Virus record (IMG/VR): IMGVR_UViG_3300042311_000607
Coordinates: 1-63,588 of that record
DNA from: a virus
Length of the DNA: 63,588 bases
Reading direction: 5' to 3' (one strand)
In this document: in pieces, positions 43,401 through 51,462 of the stretch
Layout: each line of letters begins with the position of its first letter
How positions within the stretch are numbered: position 1 is the stretch's first letter
The notes under the pieces: model-generated
The model's input: only the letters and a program-made list of their open reading frames with translations
What the model was told of the DNA's origin: nothing
Database searches by the model: none
Translations under genes and position numbers: made by a program

Positions 43401-46400
43401 AGTCGCAAGCGCCAACACCTACGGAACGCAGAGCTACCCAGCGGGCGACCTGATGTTGGCCATGCTCAACAATCGGGAAATCAAGGTCACTCGCCGCGAC
43501 AGCGACGGCAAGACCTGGGTCGACAAGGATGCTACCGAGGAAGCGAAGGACAAGGCCAAGGAGATCCGGGCCAAGTTCCAAGATTGGGCGTTCGCCGATC
43601 CCGATCGCGCCGAGGTGCTGGTGCGCACCTACAACGACGCCAACAACAACTACGTCACCCGCGCTTACGATGGCAGCTGGCTGACCTTCCCGGGCAAGGT
43701 GCCCGACGAGATCATCAAGTTCCGTCGGCACCAGCGGAATTTCATCGCGCGCGTGGTTCAGGACCGCACGGCGCTGGCCGATCATGTCGTTGGCGCCGGC
43801 AAGACCTACAGCGCTATCTCTGCCGCCATGGAGCTCAAGCGCACCGGCTTGGCCAACAAGCCCATGATCGTGGTGCCAAATCATCTGGTGAAACAGTGGG
43901 CCGCTGACTTCTACCGCCTGTACCCAGGCGCCAACATCCTGACCGCGAGCAAAAAGGACTTCGAGCGCTCCAGCCGTCGCCGCTTCCTGGCCAAGATCGC
44001 GCAGAACGATTGGGACGCGGTGATCATCGCGCATAGCAGTTTTGGCTTCGTGCGGCCGTCTCCTGAGTTCGAAGAGTCGTTCATTGCCGGTGAAACGACC
44101 GAACTTCGCAAGCTATTGACCGAGCTGAAAGGCAGCGAAGACAAAAGCGACAAGCGCAAGGTGAAGCAAATTGAGGCCTCGCTGGAGCGGCTGGACAACC
44201 GGCTCAAGTCTCTGCGCGACAAGCCCATGGACGATCTGCTGGATCTTGAGCAGCTGGGCGTGGATCAGCTTTTCGTGGACGAGGCGCACCTGTTCAAGAA
44301 CCTGATGTTCAGCACCAAGATGCAGAACATTCGCGGCCTGGGCGACTCCGCAGGCAGCCAGCGTGCCTACGACATGTTGATCAAGACGCGCCAGATCATG
44401 GGCAAGAACGGCCGCGATCAAGGCGTGGTCTTCCTCACCGGCACGCCGGTCAGCAACTCGCTGGCCGAGATGTACCACATGATGCGATACCTGATGCCAA
44501 CCGCCATGAAGGAGGGCGGCTTCGACAACTTCGACGCCTGGGCCAACACCTTTGCGGACATCGAAGAGACGCTTAAGCCCACGACCGCGGGCGGCTACAA
44601 GACCATCACCGCATTCGAGCGTTTCTTCAACGTGATCGAGCTGCTGCAGATGTTCGATCAGGTGTCGGACACCGTGACCATGGACGATATCAAGGCCGCG
44701 TATCGAGAAGAAAACGACGGCCGCGAGTTCCCGCTACCCAAGCTCAAGGGCGGCCGCCGGCAGCCGGTGGCCATGGAAATGAGCGAGCGCCAGCGGGCCT
44801 ACATGGAAGAGGTGGGCAAGCGCGCTGAGGCGTTGGAGGCACGCAAGGGCCCGCCCAAGAAGGGCGAAGACAACCACCTGAGCCTGATGAGCGACGCCCG
44901 AAAGGCGGCGATGGACATCCGGCTGGTAGACCTTGACGTGACCGAGCGCGAGGCCGGCGCGCGTATTGATCGCGCCGCGTCCAATGTCTTCGAGCGCTGG
45001 CAGAAGTGGGACAAGCAAAAGGGCGTGCAGCTGGTGTTCTCGGACCTGGGAACGCCGCTGAGCGGGGTCAAGAAAGAGCTGGCGGAGTATCAGGAGATCA
45101 AGGCCGCCGCCGCCCCGCTGGAAGATGCAGACGTGCAGCGCCGCGCCGAGTTGGGCGACGAGCAGGCCTTGGCTGCGCTGGAGGATGCTGAGGAAGCACA
45201 GGCGAAGCTGGACGCGGCCGGGCCTGATTGGCTTGACGCGATCCGCGCCGCTGAGCGTGGATTCTCCGTGTACGACGACATGCGCGCAGCGCTGGTTGAG
45301 CGCGGCGTGCCGGCCGAGCAAATCGCTTTCATCCACGACTACAACAGCGACAACGCCAAGGCCGCGCTCTTCCGCAAGGTCAACGATGGCGAGATCCGCG
45401 TGCTGCTGGGCTCCACCCCGAAGATGGGCGCCGGCACTAACGTGCAGAAGCGCCTCGTGGCTCTGCACCACCTGGACATCCCGTGGAAGCCGTCGGACGT
45501 GGAGCAGCGCGAGGGCCGCATCATCCGGCAGGGCAACCTGCTGGCGGACACGCTGCCCGACTTTGAGGCGGAAATCCTGGCCTACGTGACCAAGGACACG
45601 CTCGACAAGAACATGTGGGACATTCAGGAGCGCAAGATCCGCGGCATCAACCAGCTGCGCAGCCGGCAGATCAGCCGCGAGATCGAGAACAGCTTCGATG
45701 AAATGGAGATGTCGGCCAGCGAGATGCAGGCCGCGGCCACTGGAAACACCGACTTGCTGCGCGAGATCCAGCTGCGCAACGACATCACCAAGTTGGAGCG
45801 CAAGGGCCGCTCTTACCAGGCCCAGCAGTCTGAGGTGGTGCAGGCAAAGCGCCGCGCCGAGGCTGCTGTTCAGACGCTTCCGGCACAAATCAAGCGCGAA
45901 GAGCAATGGAACTCACTGGCCGCCAAGTACGACCAATCTACCGACCTGCCTGCGAACTGGAAGGTAGAGATCGGCGGCAAGACGTTCAAAGAACCCCGCG
46001 CTGCACGCGCCGAGGCGCTTCGTATCGAGAATGAGCGGGTCACCGACAAGGACGGAAAGGAGAAAGCCAAGCCGCTCGACGTGACCGTCGATGGCGAGCG
46101 TTTCACCGGGCGCGTGGCGTTCAGCGAGGCGGTGCTGGATAAGGTGGGTGACCAAGAGCCGATCCGCTGGGATTTCCCCGGCGGGCCGCTGACGCGGCGT
46201 GCCCGCGTTGCTGCTGAAGTGCAGAAGAGGATTGCGGATGCGCTCGCCGAAAGGCAGGACGAGGTAGAACTTGGTCGACTTGGCGATTTTGCCGTTCGGC
46301 TGGACCTCGGCGCGCGCCGCTGGGTGCTGACTGTTGAGGGCGATCAGGTGGGCGATCGCCAGACGGATTACTACGTCGACATCTCGCCCGATGGCGGGGT

Positions 46401-49400
46401 GTCGGACCAGGATCTTCTGCGCGTCGCCAAGGGCATCGCCGGAGCGGCGCCCAACATGGTCGGCGGCTCCCGCGTCGAAATGCTTCGCCGTGACCTGGCC
46501 AGCGCCGAGCGCACTCTGAAGGATCTGGCAGACAAGGACATGACCGCCCCATGGGCTGACCAGGGTGCGCTCGACGCTTTGCGTGCAGAGCAGCGGGAAA
46601 TCATCAAGCGGATTCAGGCTGCCAAAGCGGAGGCCGCTGCGGCGCGCGCCGCCGAAGCGCCTGCACAGAAGGAACCGGAAACGCCCGTCAGCCCCACGCG
46701 CGGCAAGCCGCAGACGCGCCGGGTCTACAACCCAGATGGAAGCTACTACGACGCGCCCGCGAGCGCGCCCCAGTCGACTCCGGAAGGCGGCCCACTGTTC
46801 TCCAACATCCCCGGCCGGCCGCCTGCTGTCCCAGGCGCTGATGCCGCCAAGCTCCGCACCGCCGTCGCGCGCATCACCCGCGGCTGGGCCGCAGACACCG
46901 CCCCAACTGTGCGCGTGATCGCCACGCCGGCAGATCTGCCGGCCGCCGCGCGCCGCGACCGCCGCCACACGGACGCGGAGGGCTTCTTCGAGCCCAGCAC
47001 CAGCACGATCTACCTGGTGGCATCGAACCTGCCCACCGAGCAGCGCGCACTGCAGGTGCTGGCACACGAGGCGGTTGGCCACTACGGCATGGAGGCGATC
47101 ACCGGGCCGGAGCTGTGGGGCGAGCTGGAAACAGCGATTGAGCGGCTGGAGACGAGCGCCCAGGGCCGCACGCGTGAGGCGTTGGCCAGCGCGCGCCGTC
47201 GATACGCCGGCGCCGACCGCACCACCTTCACCCGCGAGGCGATCGCGATCATGGCCGAGCTGGGTGTGCAGAACAGTGTCATCGCGCGCGTCACCGCGGC
47301 CCTGCGCCGCTTCCTGCGCACGCTGGGCTTCGATCTGAAGCTGAGCGAGGCGGACGTGCTGGCCATGCTGCGCGACAGCGAGCGCTACCTGCAGCGTGGT
47401 GGCGCCGGCCAGCAGCAGGCCGCGGAGGGCGCCTTCAGCTTCGCGGGTATGCGCTCACGCACGGCAGACCGCTACGCCAAGCTCACCGCCATGAAGCGCC
47501 TGGCCGCCGGCGAAGACGCCGAGACGATCCGGCAGGAAACCGGCTGGCACAAGGGCAAGGACGGCCAGTGGCGCTACGAGATCAGCGACGATACGGCGCG
47601 GATGCTGGTCGACGGGGAGACGATCGGCCAGGCCATGAACGGCGACGCCAGCACAGTCGGGCAGGTGCTCGACCACCCAAGCCTGTTCGCCGCCTACCCG
47701 GACCTTGCGCGCCTGCCGTTGGACCTGCTGCCCGCCGAAGGCCGCAGCCGTGGCTCCATGGGCCCGGCCGGCGCAAGCCTGCGCGAGAACCTGGACATGG
47801 GCACCGCGCGCAGCGTGCTGCTGCACGAGCTGCAGCACGCCATCCAGAACATCGAGCAGTTCGCGCGCGGCGGCAACCTCGACACGGTGAAGGGGACTTC
47901 CGAGTACCGCCAGCTGGATGCGACGTTCCAGCGGCGCGGCCAGCCCACGCCTGTGTCTGTCGCCACTGAGGTGTACCGCCGTTTGGCCGGCGAGGTGGAA
48001 GCGCGGAACACGCAGGCGCGCCTGAACATGACGACCGAAGAGCGCCGCCTGATGGAGCCCGAGCTGACCGCAGACGTGCCGGTAGAGCGCACCATCGTGG
48101 TGTTCAACGGCAAGGAGGCGAAGGACGTCCCGGCGCCAGCGAACGCAGAGCCCGACGGCGCCTTCAGCCTGCGTGAGCCCGGCGGCCTGGGTGCTGCTGC
48201 CGCATCTGACCCGCCCGGCTTCCTCGCCCGTCTGGGCGCGCTGATGAAGCCCGACAACCTGACCCTGATGGAGGCGATCAAGGCCAAGGGACAGGACTTG
48301 GCGCCGGCCGCACTCGGCGCGCTGACGCTCCGCCACATCGCGGACCTAGGCAAGAAGTACCTGCCGCAGCTGCCGCGCTACATCGACTACCTCAACCGCA
48401 TGCAGACCGACCGGAACCTGCTGCAGGAGGAAGGCAACGCGCTGGCCGAGAAATGGCGCGGCATGCAACGCAAGCGCTCCGAGCGGCCGCATGCCAGTGC
48501 GATGGCGGACCTGATGCACGACGCCACGATCGAGGGGGTCGACCCGGCCGAGGAATACCAGCCCCTGACCTTCAAGAACCTGCAGCGCGAGACGGTGCCG
48601 CTCACGGACAAGACGCTCCGCGACCACATCAAGGCCCTGCGCGCGCAGATGCTCAGCCGGCCCGGTGATAGCAAGGTCGAGAAGATGGCCGAGGTGCGCG
48701 ACCTGCGCAAGAAGCTGGCACAGGAGAAGCGCCGCCGCCGCGCGTACCCGCAGATGGTGGCCCGCTGGAATCAGCTTCCGCCGCAGTGGCAGGCGCTGTA
48801 CCGCGAGGCCCGCGACATGTACGCCAAGCGGTCCGACGAGACGCTGCAGGCGCTGATCGCGCGCGTGGGCGAGCTCGACATGCCGGACGAGCAGCGGCGC
48901 AAGACCAACGCCGAGATCCGGCTGATGTTCGAGCAGGCTCGCGTGGCCGGGCCGTACTTCCCGCTGCAGCGCTTCGGCAACTACTGGATCGCCGCGAAGA
49001 ACCCGGACACGGGCAAGCGGGATTTCTTCATGTTCGAGTCCGCGGCCGACCAGCTGGCGGCACAGCGCGACCTGAAGCTGCAGGGGTACACCGACCAGTC
49101 ATCGGGCAAAAAGCTCGAGCAGGCCCGCGATGCGTTCGGCGCCGGCGAGGGATTCATCACCGAGGTGCAGCGCAAGCTGACCGCCAGCGGTGCGCCGTCA
49201 GATCTGCAGGATGAGATCTGGCAGCTGTACCTGCGCACCCTGCCGGACCTGAGCCAGCGGAAGCACATGATTCACCGCAAGAAGGTGGCCGGCTACAACC
49301 CGGACGCGCTGCGTGCATTCGCGGCCAACGCCAACCATGCGGCCTACCAGATCGCCCGGCTGCGCTTCGGCCACAAAATGCAGCGGCTGGTGATGGAGGC

Positions 49401-51027
49401 GAAGGGCTGGGCGGACTCGAGCTCGAAGACCGAGGGCGGCAACGCGGCGAGCATCTACTACAACGAGTTGATCAAGCGGCACGAATGGGTCATGAACCCA
49501 AGCGACAACGCGCTGGTCAACAAGATCAGCGGGCTGGGCTTCGCGTGGTATCTGGGCGTGACGCCTGGCGCGGCGATGGTCAACCTGACGCAGACCGCCA
49601 TCGTGGCCGGCCCGGTGCTGGCCTCAAGGTTCGGCGCGGCGAAGTCGATGAACGCGCTGACCGCCGGCATGCGCGATTCAATCCGCACCGGTGGCAATAT
49701 CGAGCGCACGCTGCGAGATGACGAGCTGCGCGCCTACCAGGCCATGCGCGCATCGGGCGCGATCGACAAGACACAGGCGCACAACCTGGCCGGCATGGCC
49801 GAGACGGACAGCGCGCAGTACAACGACAGCTGGCACCGGGTGATGTCGGGGATCAGCTTCCTGTTCCACAAGGCCGAGGTGGTGAACCGCGAAGCCACCG
49901 GCATGGCCGCGTACCGGCTGGGTCGCGAGAGCGGCATGAGCTTCGATGCGGCCGTCCAGTACGCTGAGGACATCATCTGGGAGAGCCACTTCGACTACAG
50001 CAACGCGAACCGAGCCCGCTTCATGCAGTCCGGCGCGGCCAAGGTGCTGCTGATGTTCCGGCAGTACAGCCTGAGCATGAGCTACTTCCTGTGGCGCAAC
50101 TTCTACCAGTCGCTGAAGGGTGAGACCCCGCGGATCCGCACTGAGGCCCGCCGCAAGCTGGTTGGCGTGCTGGGCATGACCGCGGTGTTCTCCGGCACCC
50201 TAGGCCTACCAGCGATGAGCATGCTGTTCGGCGTGGCCAACGCCATGGCGGATGCCTTTGGCGAGGACGATGACCCGCCGTTCGACGCTGAGGCCGAGTT
50301 CCGGAACTTCCTGACCGACTTCATGGGCGCCGACGTCGCGCGCCTGATTGCCCGCGGTCCGGTGAACTTCGCCACCGGCGCCGACATCGCCAGCCGCGTG
50401 ACCCTGGATGGGCTGTGGCTGCGCGAGCCTGAGCGCGAGCTCGAGGGCAAGGCGTTGGCCAGCTACTGGCTGGAGCAGGCGGCCGGCCCGATCGGCGGCA
50501 TCTTCGTCAACGGAATGCAGGGCCTGAGCCTGATGCACGAGGGCGAGTGGTGGCGCGGCGTGGAGGCGATGACCCCAAAGGCGATCAAGGACGGCATGCG
50601 CTCTGTGCGGTACACCACAGAAGGCGTGAACACCCTGCGCGGGGATGCCCTGATCGAAGATCTGAGCCCGCTGCAGGCAGTGCTTCAGCTGTCGGGCCTG
50701 ACGCCGGCGCAGATCAACGAGCGGTACGACGCCAACAACGCGATCAAGCGCTACGAGGAAAGCATCCTGCGCAATCGATCGCGCCTGCTCGACGGCATCG
50801 CCCTGGCGGTGCGCATGGGCGACGACACCATGCGCGAGCTCGCTTTGCAGCGGATCCGATCATTCAACGCCGCCAACCCGGAGATTCCCATCGACAGCCG
50901 CACGATCATGACCAGCCTGAAGGCCCGCCAGCGCTTCACGGAGCGCAGCCTGGGCGGCATTGCCGTCAACCCGAAACTGGAAGGCCGCGCGCGCGAGCAG
51001 GGTCGGTTCGCCGAGGAAAACCCATGA
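37486..51027 (+). CDS. Giant polyvalent DarB-like protein: methyltransferase, SNF2-type helicase, zincin motifs, LPD38-like region
   Basis: A 4513-residue open frame with AAGGA eight bases upstream. In order: hydrophobic Ala/Gly-rich N-terminus (1-350); Ala/Pro/Gly linkers containing two domain-like blocks (about 820-910 and 980-1130); an N6-adenine methyltransferase (VLEAGGGVGNF near 1395, NPPF at 1463); an SNF2-type helicase (VVGAGKTYS near 2101, VDEAH near 2264, QREGRIIRQGN near 2674); HEAVGHYG at 3194; HELQHAIQ with LAGEVEARNTQ at 3447, resembling LPD23; and a C-terminal LPD38-like region with a hydrophobic stretch near 4230-4255. This is the architecture of polyvalent proteins ejected with phage DNA for anti-restriction and genome establishment. 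Six +1-frame ORFs overlap 38957-41248. Domain names come from motifs read by eye. Confidence 0.9.
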   Translation: MPTDQNPRPRTKLADFAPPQLQGTLAPPLPKRRTGGEIVADTARGVAQGGQTLATGLAQVPNLLTGGALDDYVVKPAQRALDRALGGPGTAGGIAGGSQQISEGIAAGYSPVLKAEQQKLQDAQGFFGKAATVATNPTLLGQFAAEQVPNLFTLGAGAAGSASAKTAQVLARGGTEAAAGAAGRTAAERALVGANAAMGGGFAGNAAMQDALSQPQETWDANPEYQALVRAGTAPDQAKQQLALRAGQIAGAVAAPISAAAGAITAPLEAQIFTRALGTEVPRLFSREAGGIVARGTAKEAAEEAIQEGGEQFGQNVGIQQAADPTRALSQDVAENAAVGGVLGGILGGGLTAGGLAASRPRAQPQVPSLAPETAPQQAAPEAAQPLAPEPVAATEQAAPAAPVQPFPGAAPGTLQDAVNAISENQPAASTAPIAPLLQPGETLDAATGEVQPRQPTEAEKRQREMQALLDASPQPDLFTPAAQRGKEQGRDTQDKPARRGTTLQQTPPESAADRPTTDASALAQEPVASPEGAAQARVQGPAAGLQPDPGAEFGSAQSAQPAAGGATVSASENPGATAADGGGVTGGARPLEGQGGADARAGEDAEPATRARSPRAADGDSALDADSSPPAGGALTDGQQPDQRAVNTRRLEQPVAGAEGVPQAADGPMAEGDASPSDDGALRNAEPAGRAVQQDAVQNADPAAVTQPESTPNAREATAPPAESGGAEGVPLGGIGGEGATAARDAGGEPAAPPAAGATAPAAAAPGTAEVDAAAAGPAANTLESTDVRTNPEQGAGPGQSPAQAVEGTAGQEEGQARGLTPEQLTSERKRIGLPRVVRKADAIIALRRSGMKVPEAEAAFNTLGRKGLKEGTRMGDDVAALIVARTQPAAPTPATEGVIQNADDRQQSVTVEPPAAASPAAAGATPKAPKRRTGESNAEPTAEDAAGLPEPGPAAVSGDGDTGQAVGKPVRQTVPRRGPADRQAIAERGIVPGMRVSYEKPDGTRVEGAVRAIEKSGVEVDVDGVWVRGLKLEPVAAAQSADAPAAVLQGPAEQVRAAVVGAPAGLAKTFTKLADAIEAKNEGALNNILASVSNAKSRELFQAATGVKLPRTVSGTKAAISAWAQQPPPTETPRVEAAAADTPTGESNAVRAVEDTGPAALEGAPATDVQAPAGGEPTAEGADEGSRADRRGPGRASGRGDELAPGVGDGARTLPVPAAGAEQESGTDGKPGLSGNAGDAKTAPKSRRSKRLSAEAKTDGQPGLTAPEPPQIPAQDFAITDEIELGEGGQKTKYRRNVDAIRLLNTLQAEGRNATPEEQRTLALYVGWGGLAQAFDADNAQWSREFAELKELLTEDEYETARQSTQYAHYTSREIINGIYAGMQRMGFTGGNVLEAGGGVGNFIGLMPDSMRSAGRFTLVERERIAAGIAKALYPRQNVQLGDFRAFGKGDDGYFDAVIGNPPFGRVDMTDLSGRKHLSGLRIHNYFIAKSIDLLREGGLLVNVVSHGFMDAGDQRARQYIAERAELVAAIRLPNDAFKGNAHTEVTTDIVIFRKRPESEWRSRKAAEEAKAWLESTTVPDPDGGDPIPTNAYFVRNPDKMLGEWGRYGTMRTGNMPALRARAGQDTGALLRQVAKQLPQGLFEARSIARTEAMVQRQAVKLLNPPVSEGGHFIQDGKLIQRTQNIAGEAVGRELTPDTPWTEKTTLGAKGFERLRQLAGLRQTVRELLAAELSDSLSIETLRARLNTEYDAYAKDGLLNDAGTARLFGDDPDYPLLASLELDYKPGMGAAAAKTAGVKPFKSSAKKAAIFERRVIPVRKEVERASSPQDALNVSLAERGRLDAEYIGKLLGRDSAEALRELSTGSNPLLYLDPASGEYALRDAYLSGNVRKKLAQARESGMMNNAAALESVLPKDVGAAEISVRIGAPWVPPAVYEDFAKSLLGDGTKARLRYIAFDSSFSGEIVAGSAVASANTYGTQSYPAGDLMLAMLNNREIKVTRRDSDGKTWVDKDATEEAKDKAKEIRAKFQDWAFADPDRAEVLVRTYNDANNNYVTRAYDGSWLTFPGKVPDEIIKFRRHQRNFIARVVQDRTALADHVVGAGKTYSAISAAMELKRTGLANKPMIVVPNHLVKQWAADFYRLYPGANILTASKKDFERSSRRRFLAKIAQNDWDAVIIAHSSFGFVRPSPEFEESFIAGETTELRKLLTELKGSEDKSDKRKVKQIEASLERLDNRLKSLRDKPMDDLLDLEQLGVDQLFVDEAHLFKNLMFSTKMQNIRGLGDSAGSQRAYDMLIKTRQIMGKNGRDQGVVFLTGTPVSNSLAEMYHMMRYLMPTAMKEGGFDNFDAWANTFADIEETLKPTTAGGYKTITAFERFFNVIELLQMFDQVSDTVTMDDIKAAYREENDGREFPLPKLKGGRRQPVAMEMSERQRAYMEEVGKRAEALEARKGPPKKGEDNHLSLMSDARKAAMDIRLVDLDVTEREAGARIDRAASNVFERWQKWDKQKGVQLVFSDLGTPLSGVKKELAEYQEIKAAAAPLEDADVQRRAELGDEQALAALEDAEEAQAKLDAAGPDWLDAIRAAERGFSVYDDMRAALVERGVPAEQIAFIHDYNSDNAKAALFRKVNDGEIRVLLGSTPKMGAGTNVQKRLVALHHLDIPWKPSDVEQREGRIIRQGNLLADTLPDFEAEILAYVTKDTLDKNMWDIQERKIRGINQLRSRQISREIENSFDEMEMSASEMQAAATGNTDLLREIQLRNDITKLERKGRSYQAQQSEVVQAKRRAEAAVQTLPAQIKREEQWNSLAAKYDQSTDLPANWKVEIGGKTFKEPRAARAEALRIENERVTDKDGKEKAKPLDVTVDGERFTGRVAFSEAVLDKVGDQEPIRWDFPGGPLTRRARVAAEVQKRIADALAERQDEVELGRLGDFAVRLDLGARRWVLTVEGDQVGDRQTDYYVDISPDGGVSDQDLLRVAKGIAGAAPNMVGGSRVEMLRRDLASAERTLKDLADKDMTAPWADQGALDALRAEQREIIKRIQAAKAEAAAARAAEAPAQKEPETPVSPTRGKPQTRRVYNPDGSYYDAPASAPQSTPEGGPLFSNIPGRPPAVPGADAAKLRTAVARITRGWAADTAPTVRVIATPADLPAAARRDRRHTDAEGFFEPSTSTIYLVASNLPTEQRALQVLAHEAVGHYGMEAITGPELWGELETAIERLETSAQGRTREALASARRRYAGADRTTFTREAIAIMAELGVQNSVIARVTAALRRFLRTLGFDLKLSEADVLAMLRDSERYLQRGGAGQQQAAEGAFSFAGMRSRTADRYAKLTAMKRLAAGEDAETIRQETGWHKGKDGQWRYEISDDTARMLVDGETIGQAMNGDASTVGQVLDHPSLFAAYPDLARLPLDLLPAEGRSRGSMGPAGASLRENLDMGTARSVLLHELQHAIQNIEQFARGGNLDTVKGTSEYRQLDATFQRRGQPTPVSVATEVYRRLAGEVEARNTQARLNMTTEERRLMEPELTADVPVERTIVVFNGKEAKDVPAPANAEPDGAFSLREPGGLGAAAASDPPGFLARLGALMKPDNLTLMEAIKAKGQDLAPAALGALTLRHIADLGKKYLPQLPRYIDYLNRMQTDRNLLQEEGNALAEKWRGMQRKRSERPHASAMADLMHDATIEGVDPAEEYQPLTFKNLQRETVPLTDKTLRDHIKALRAQMLSRPGDSKVEKMAEVRDLRKKLAQEKRRRRAYPQMVARWNQLPPQWQALYREARDMYAKRSDETLQALIARVGELDMPDEQRRKTNAEIRLMFEQARVAGPYFPLQRFGNYWIAAKNPDTGKRDFFMFESAADQLAAQRDLKLQGYTDQSSGKKLEQARDAFGAGEGFITEVQRKLTASGAPSDLQDEIWQLYLRTLPDLSQRKHMIHRKKVAGYNPDALRAFAANANHAAYQIARLRFGHKMQRLVMEAKGWADSSSKTEGGNAASIYYNELIKRHEWVMNPSDNALVNKISGLGFAWYLGVTPGAAMVNLTQTAIVAGPVLASRFGAAKSMNALTAGMRDSIRTGGNIERTLRDDELRAYQAMRASGAIDKTQAHNLAGMAETDSAQYNDSWHRVMSGISFLFHKAEVVNREATGMAAYRLGRESGMSFDAAVQYAEDIIWESHFDYSNANRARFMQSGAAKVLLMFRQYSLSMSYFLWRNFYQSLKGETPRIRTEARRKLVGVLGMTAVFSGTLGLPAMSMLFGVANAMADAFGEDDDPPFDAEAEFRNFLTDFMGADVARLIARGPVNFATGADIASRVTLDGLWLREPERELEGKALASYWLEQAAGPIGGIFVNGMQGLSLMHEGEWWRGVEAMTPKAIKDGMRSVRYTTEGVNTLRGDALIEDLSPLQAVLQLSGLTPAQINERYDANNAIKRYEESILRNRSRLLDGIALAVRMGDDTMRELALQRIRSFNAANPEIPIDSRTIMTSLKARQRFTERSLGGIAVNPKLEGRAREQGRFAEENP
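38957..39394 (+). CDS. Nested +1-frame ORF 1 in the giant gene, 145 residues
   Basis: GTG start with AAGGAG seven bases upstream. The product is basic and helical with ordinary composition (RLFNKLRQKAQQIGLQPTRL, HWLKSLSHRRKVQLKREF, HDHWKDKVGLTLVPVKTLNQ). In the giant frame the same DNA gives low-complexity Ala/Gly/Asp/Pro sequence. Its stop is three bases before the next nested start. No family is named. Expression is inferred from start signal, composition and spacing. Confidence 0.6.
   Translation: MTRKTNPHAGERLFNKLRQKAQQIGLQPTRLHWLKSLSHRRKVQLKREFKARPPGYSQILAQSLAALKARNRPPAEPLLAPLKTLVQQPLMAVVSPAEHDHWKDKVGLTLVPVKTLNQPRGPEAPELRMEIRRLTRIAAHPLAER
39398..39604 (+). CDS. Nested +1-frame ORF 2, 68 residues
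   Basis: ATG with GGAG nine bases upstream (39385-39388). Strongly basic, helical product (MASNLISERSIRDDWNNLSL, VFRKRRTAQWRRETLRHQMM) with Trp, Phe and Tyr absent from the giant-frame linker. Same frame as its neighbours. Possibly nucleic-acid binding. Confidence 0.6.
   Translation: MASNLISERSIRDDWNNLSLAQKVFRKRRTAQWRRETLRHQMMARYVMRNRLAELFNRMRFKTLTLPP
39626..39802 (+). CDS. Nested +1-frame ORF 3, 58 residues
   Basis: ATG 21 bases after ORF 2, with only a weak GAG upstream. Encodes an amphipathic helix (MHEKQLRHLLNQAELRAYHL, ARERLLRVMLVVNLQHRR) ending in a Pro/Leu tail. The weak ribosome binding site suggests translational coupling to ORF 2. Confidence 0.5.
   Translation: MHEKQLRHLLNQAELRAYHLAGLVARERLLRVMLVVNLQHRRPLAPLPPPLQRLEPPK
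39848..39949 (+). CDS. Nested +1-frame ORF 4, 33 residues
   Basis: ATG with GGAG seven bases upstream. A tiny Lys/Pro/Ala peptide (MYGRIPNKGPAPAKAPPKQS, then Lys-rich end KKKAKLEA), like small nucleic-acid-condensing tails. Short enough to be chance, but spacing, start signal and frame match the other nested ORFs. Confidence 0.42.
   Translation: MYGRIPNKGPAPAKAPPKQSKAPPAKKKAKLEA
40301..40510 (+). CDS. Nested +1-frame ORF 5, 69 residues
   Basis: ATG with GGAG six bases upstream. The first 50 residues form a basic helix (ACRNQALLRYQAMETQARRL, then FVKRFRAAVRPTAKRLQ). The last 20 residues look weaker, and this is where the giant frame re-enters a domain-like block (AIAERGIVPGMRVSYEKPDG), so the overlap is partly shared. 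Confidence 0.5.
   Translation: MQNPQQKTPQACRNQALLRYQAMETQARRLASLFVKRFRAAVRPTAKRLQSAASCRACVSATRSPTERA
40934..41248 (+). CDS. Nested +1-frame ORF 6, 104 residues (strongest candidate)
   Basis: ATG with GGAG six bases upstream. The product is clearly protein-like: QYEQWKTQARQHWKEHRPQM, ALTRAVEQTAADLEELQAEG and NWHQAWEMVRERYLFLPPEQ, with four Trp and many charged residues. By hand count about 83% of third codon positions are G or C in this frame, the pattern of real genes here. The giant frame gives Ala/Gly/Asp/Glu linker over the same bases. The W-x-x-x-A-R-x-HW and AWE-x-VRERYLFLPPE pattern looks like a conserved small phage family, but I cannot name it securely. Confidence 0.68.
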   Translation: MQYEQWKTQARQHWKEHRPQMFKHLQEGSQLQKALTRAVEQTAADLEELQAEGMNWHQAWEMVRERYLFLPPEQSKRAEPMGSQGYPAMREMQRLRRNLAEASD

Positions 51028-51248
51028 GCACGGTGATTGAGGCCTTCGGGCCGCACGCGAGGATGACCACGGAGCAGGCCCTATGCGAGGCGCAGGCAGC
51101 GGCCGGGGAGCTGGCCGAGGTGATCGTGGTGGGGATCTACAAGGGCGGCGAGCTGTACGTGCGGTCTGGCAGCCCCGAGGGTGGCATCAGCTGTCGGGAT
51201 GCTCTGTGGCTGCTGGAGAAGGCAAAGCAGTGGGCGCTCGACGGGTAG
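51024..51248 (+). CDS. Small hypothetical protein, 74 residues
   Basis: Starts in an ATGA overlap with the giant gene stop. The sequence TEQALCEAQAAAGELAEVIV then GELYVRSG and DALWLLEKAKQWALDG fits a common family of 60-80-residue phage proteins of unknown function. It is the last gene of the rightward late operon and overlaps a convergent gene by 62 bases. Confidence 0.7.
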   Translation: MSTVIEAFGPHARMTTEQALCEAQAAAGELAEVIVVGIYKGGELYVRSGSPEGGISCRDALWLLEKAKQWALDG

Positions 51249-51462
51249 CGCTGCCGTCGCCTGAAGTCAGCTCAGCATGCCGCCGGAACAGCAGCTCCAG
51301 CGCCAGAAGGTGATCAGCGGCAGGCTTCCCGTCGAGCCCTTCGCAGATGGCCCTTTCCACGGGCGCCAGCGTGAGCATCACCGCCCGTAACTCCGCTGCC
51401 GAGATTGATCCGATGAAGGTCACCAGCCCGGCGTTGTCCCATCTTTCCATGTGGAAATACAT
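51187..51462 (-). CDS. Hypothetical protein, 91 residues
   Basis: Last gene of the leftward early operon. GGGGAAG precedes the start, which shares one base with the upstream stop. It ends inside the convergent gene 51024-51248 in a 62-base tail-to-tail overlap. No family is recognised. Confidence 0.6.
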   Translation of the reverse strand: MYFHMERWDNAGLVTFIGSISAAELRAVMLTLAPVERAICEGLDGKPAADHLLALELLFRRHAELTSGDGSATRRAPTALPSPAATEHPDS

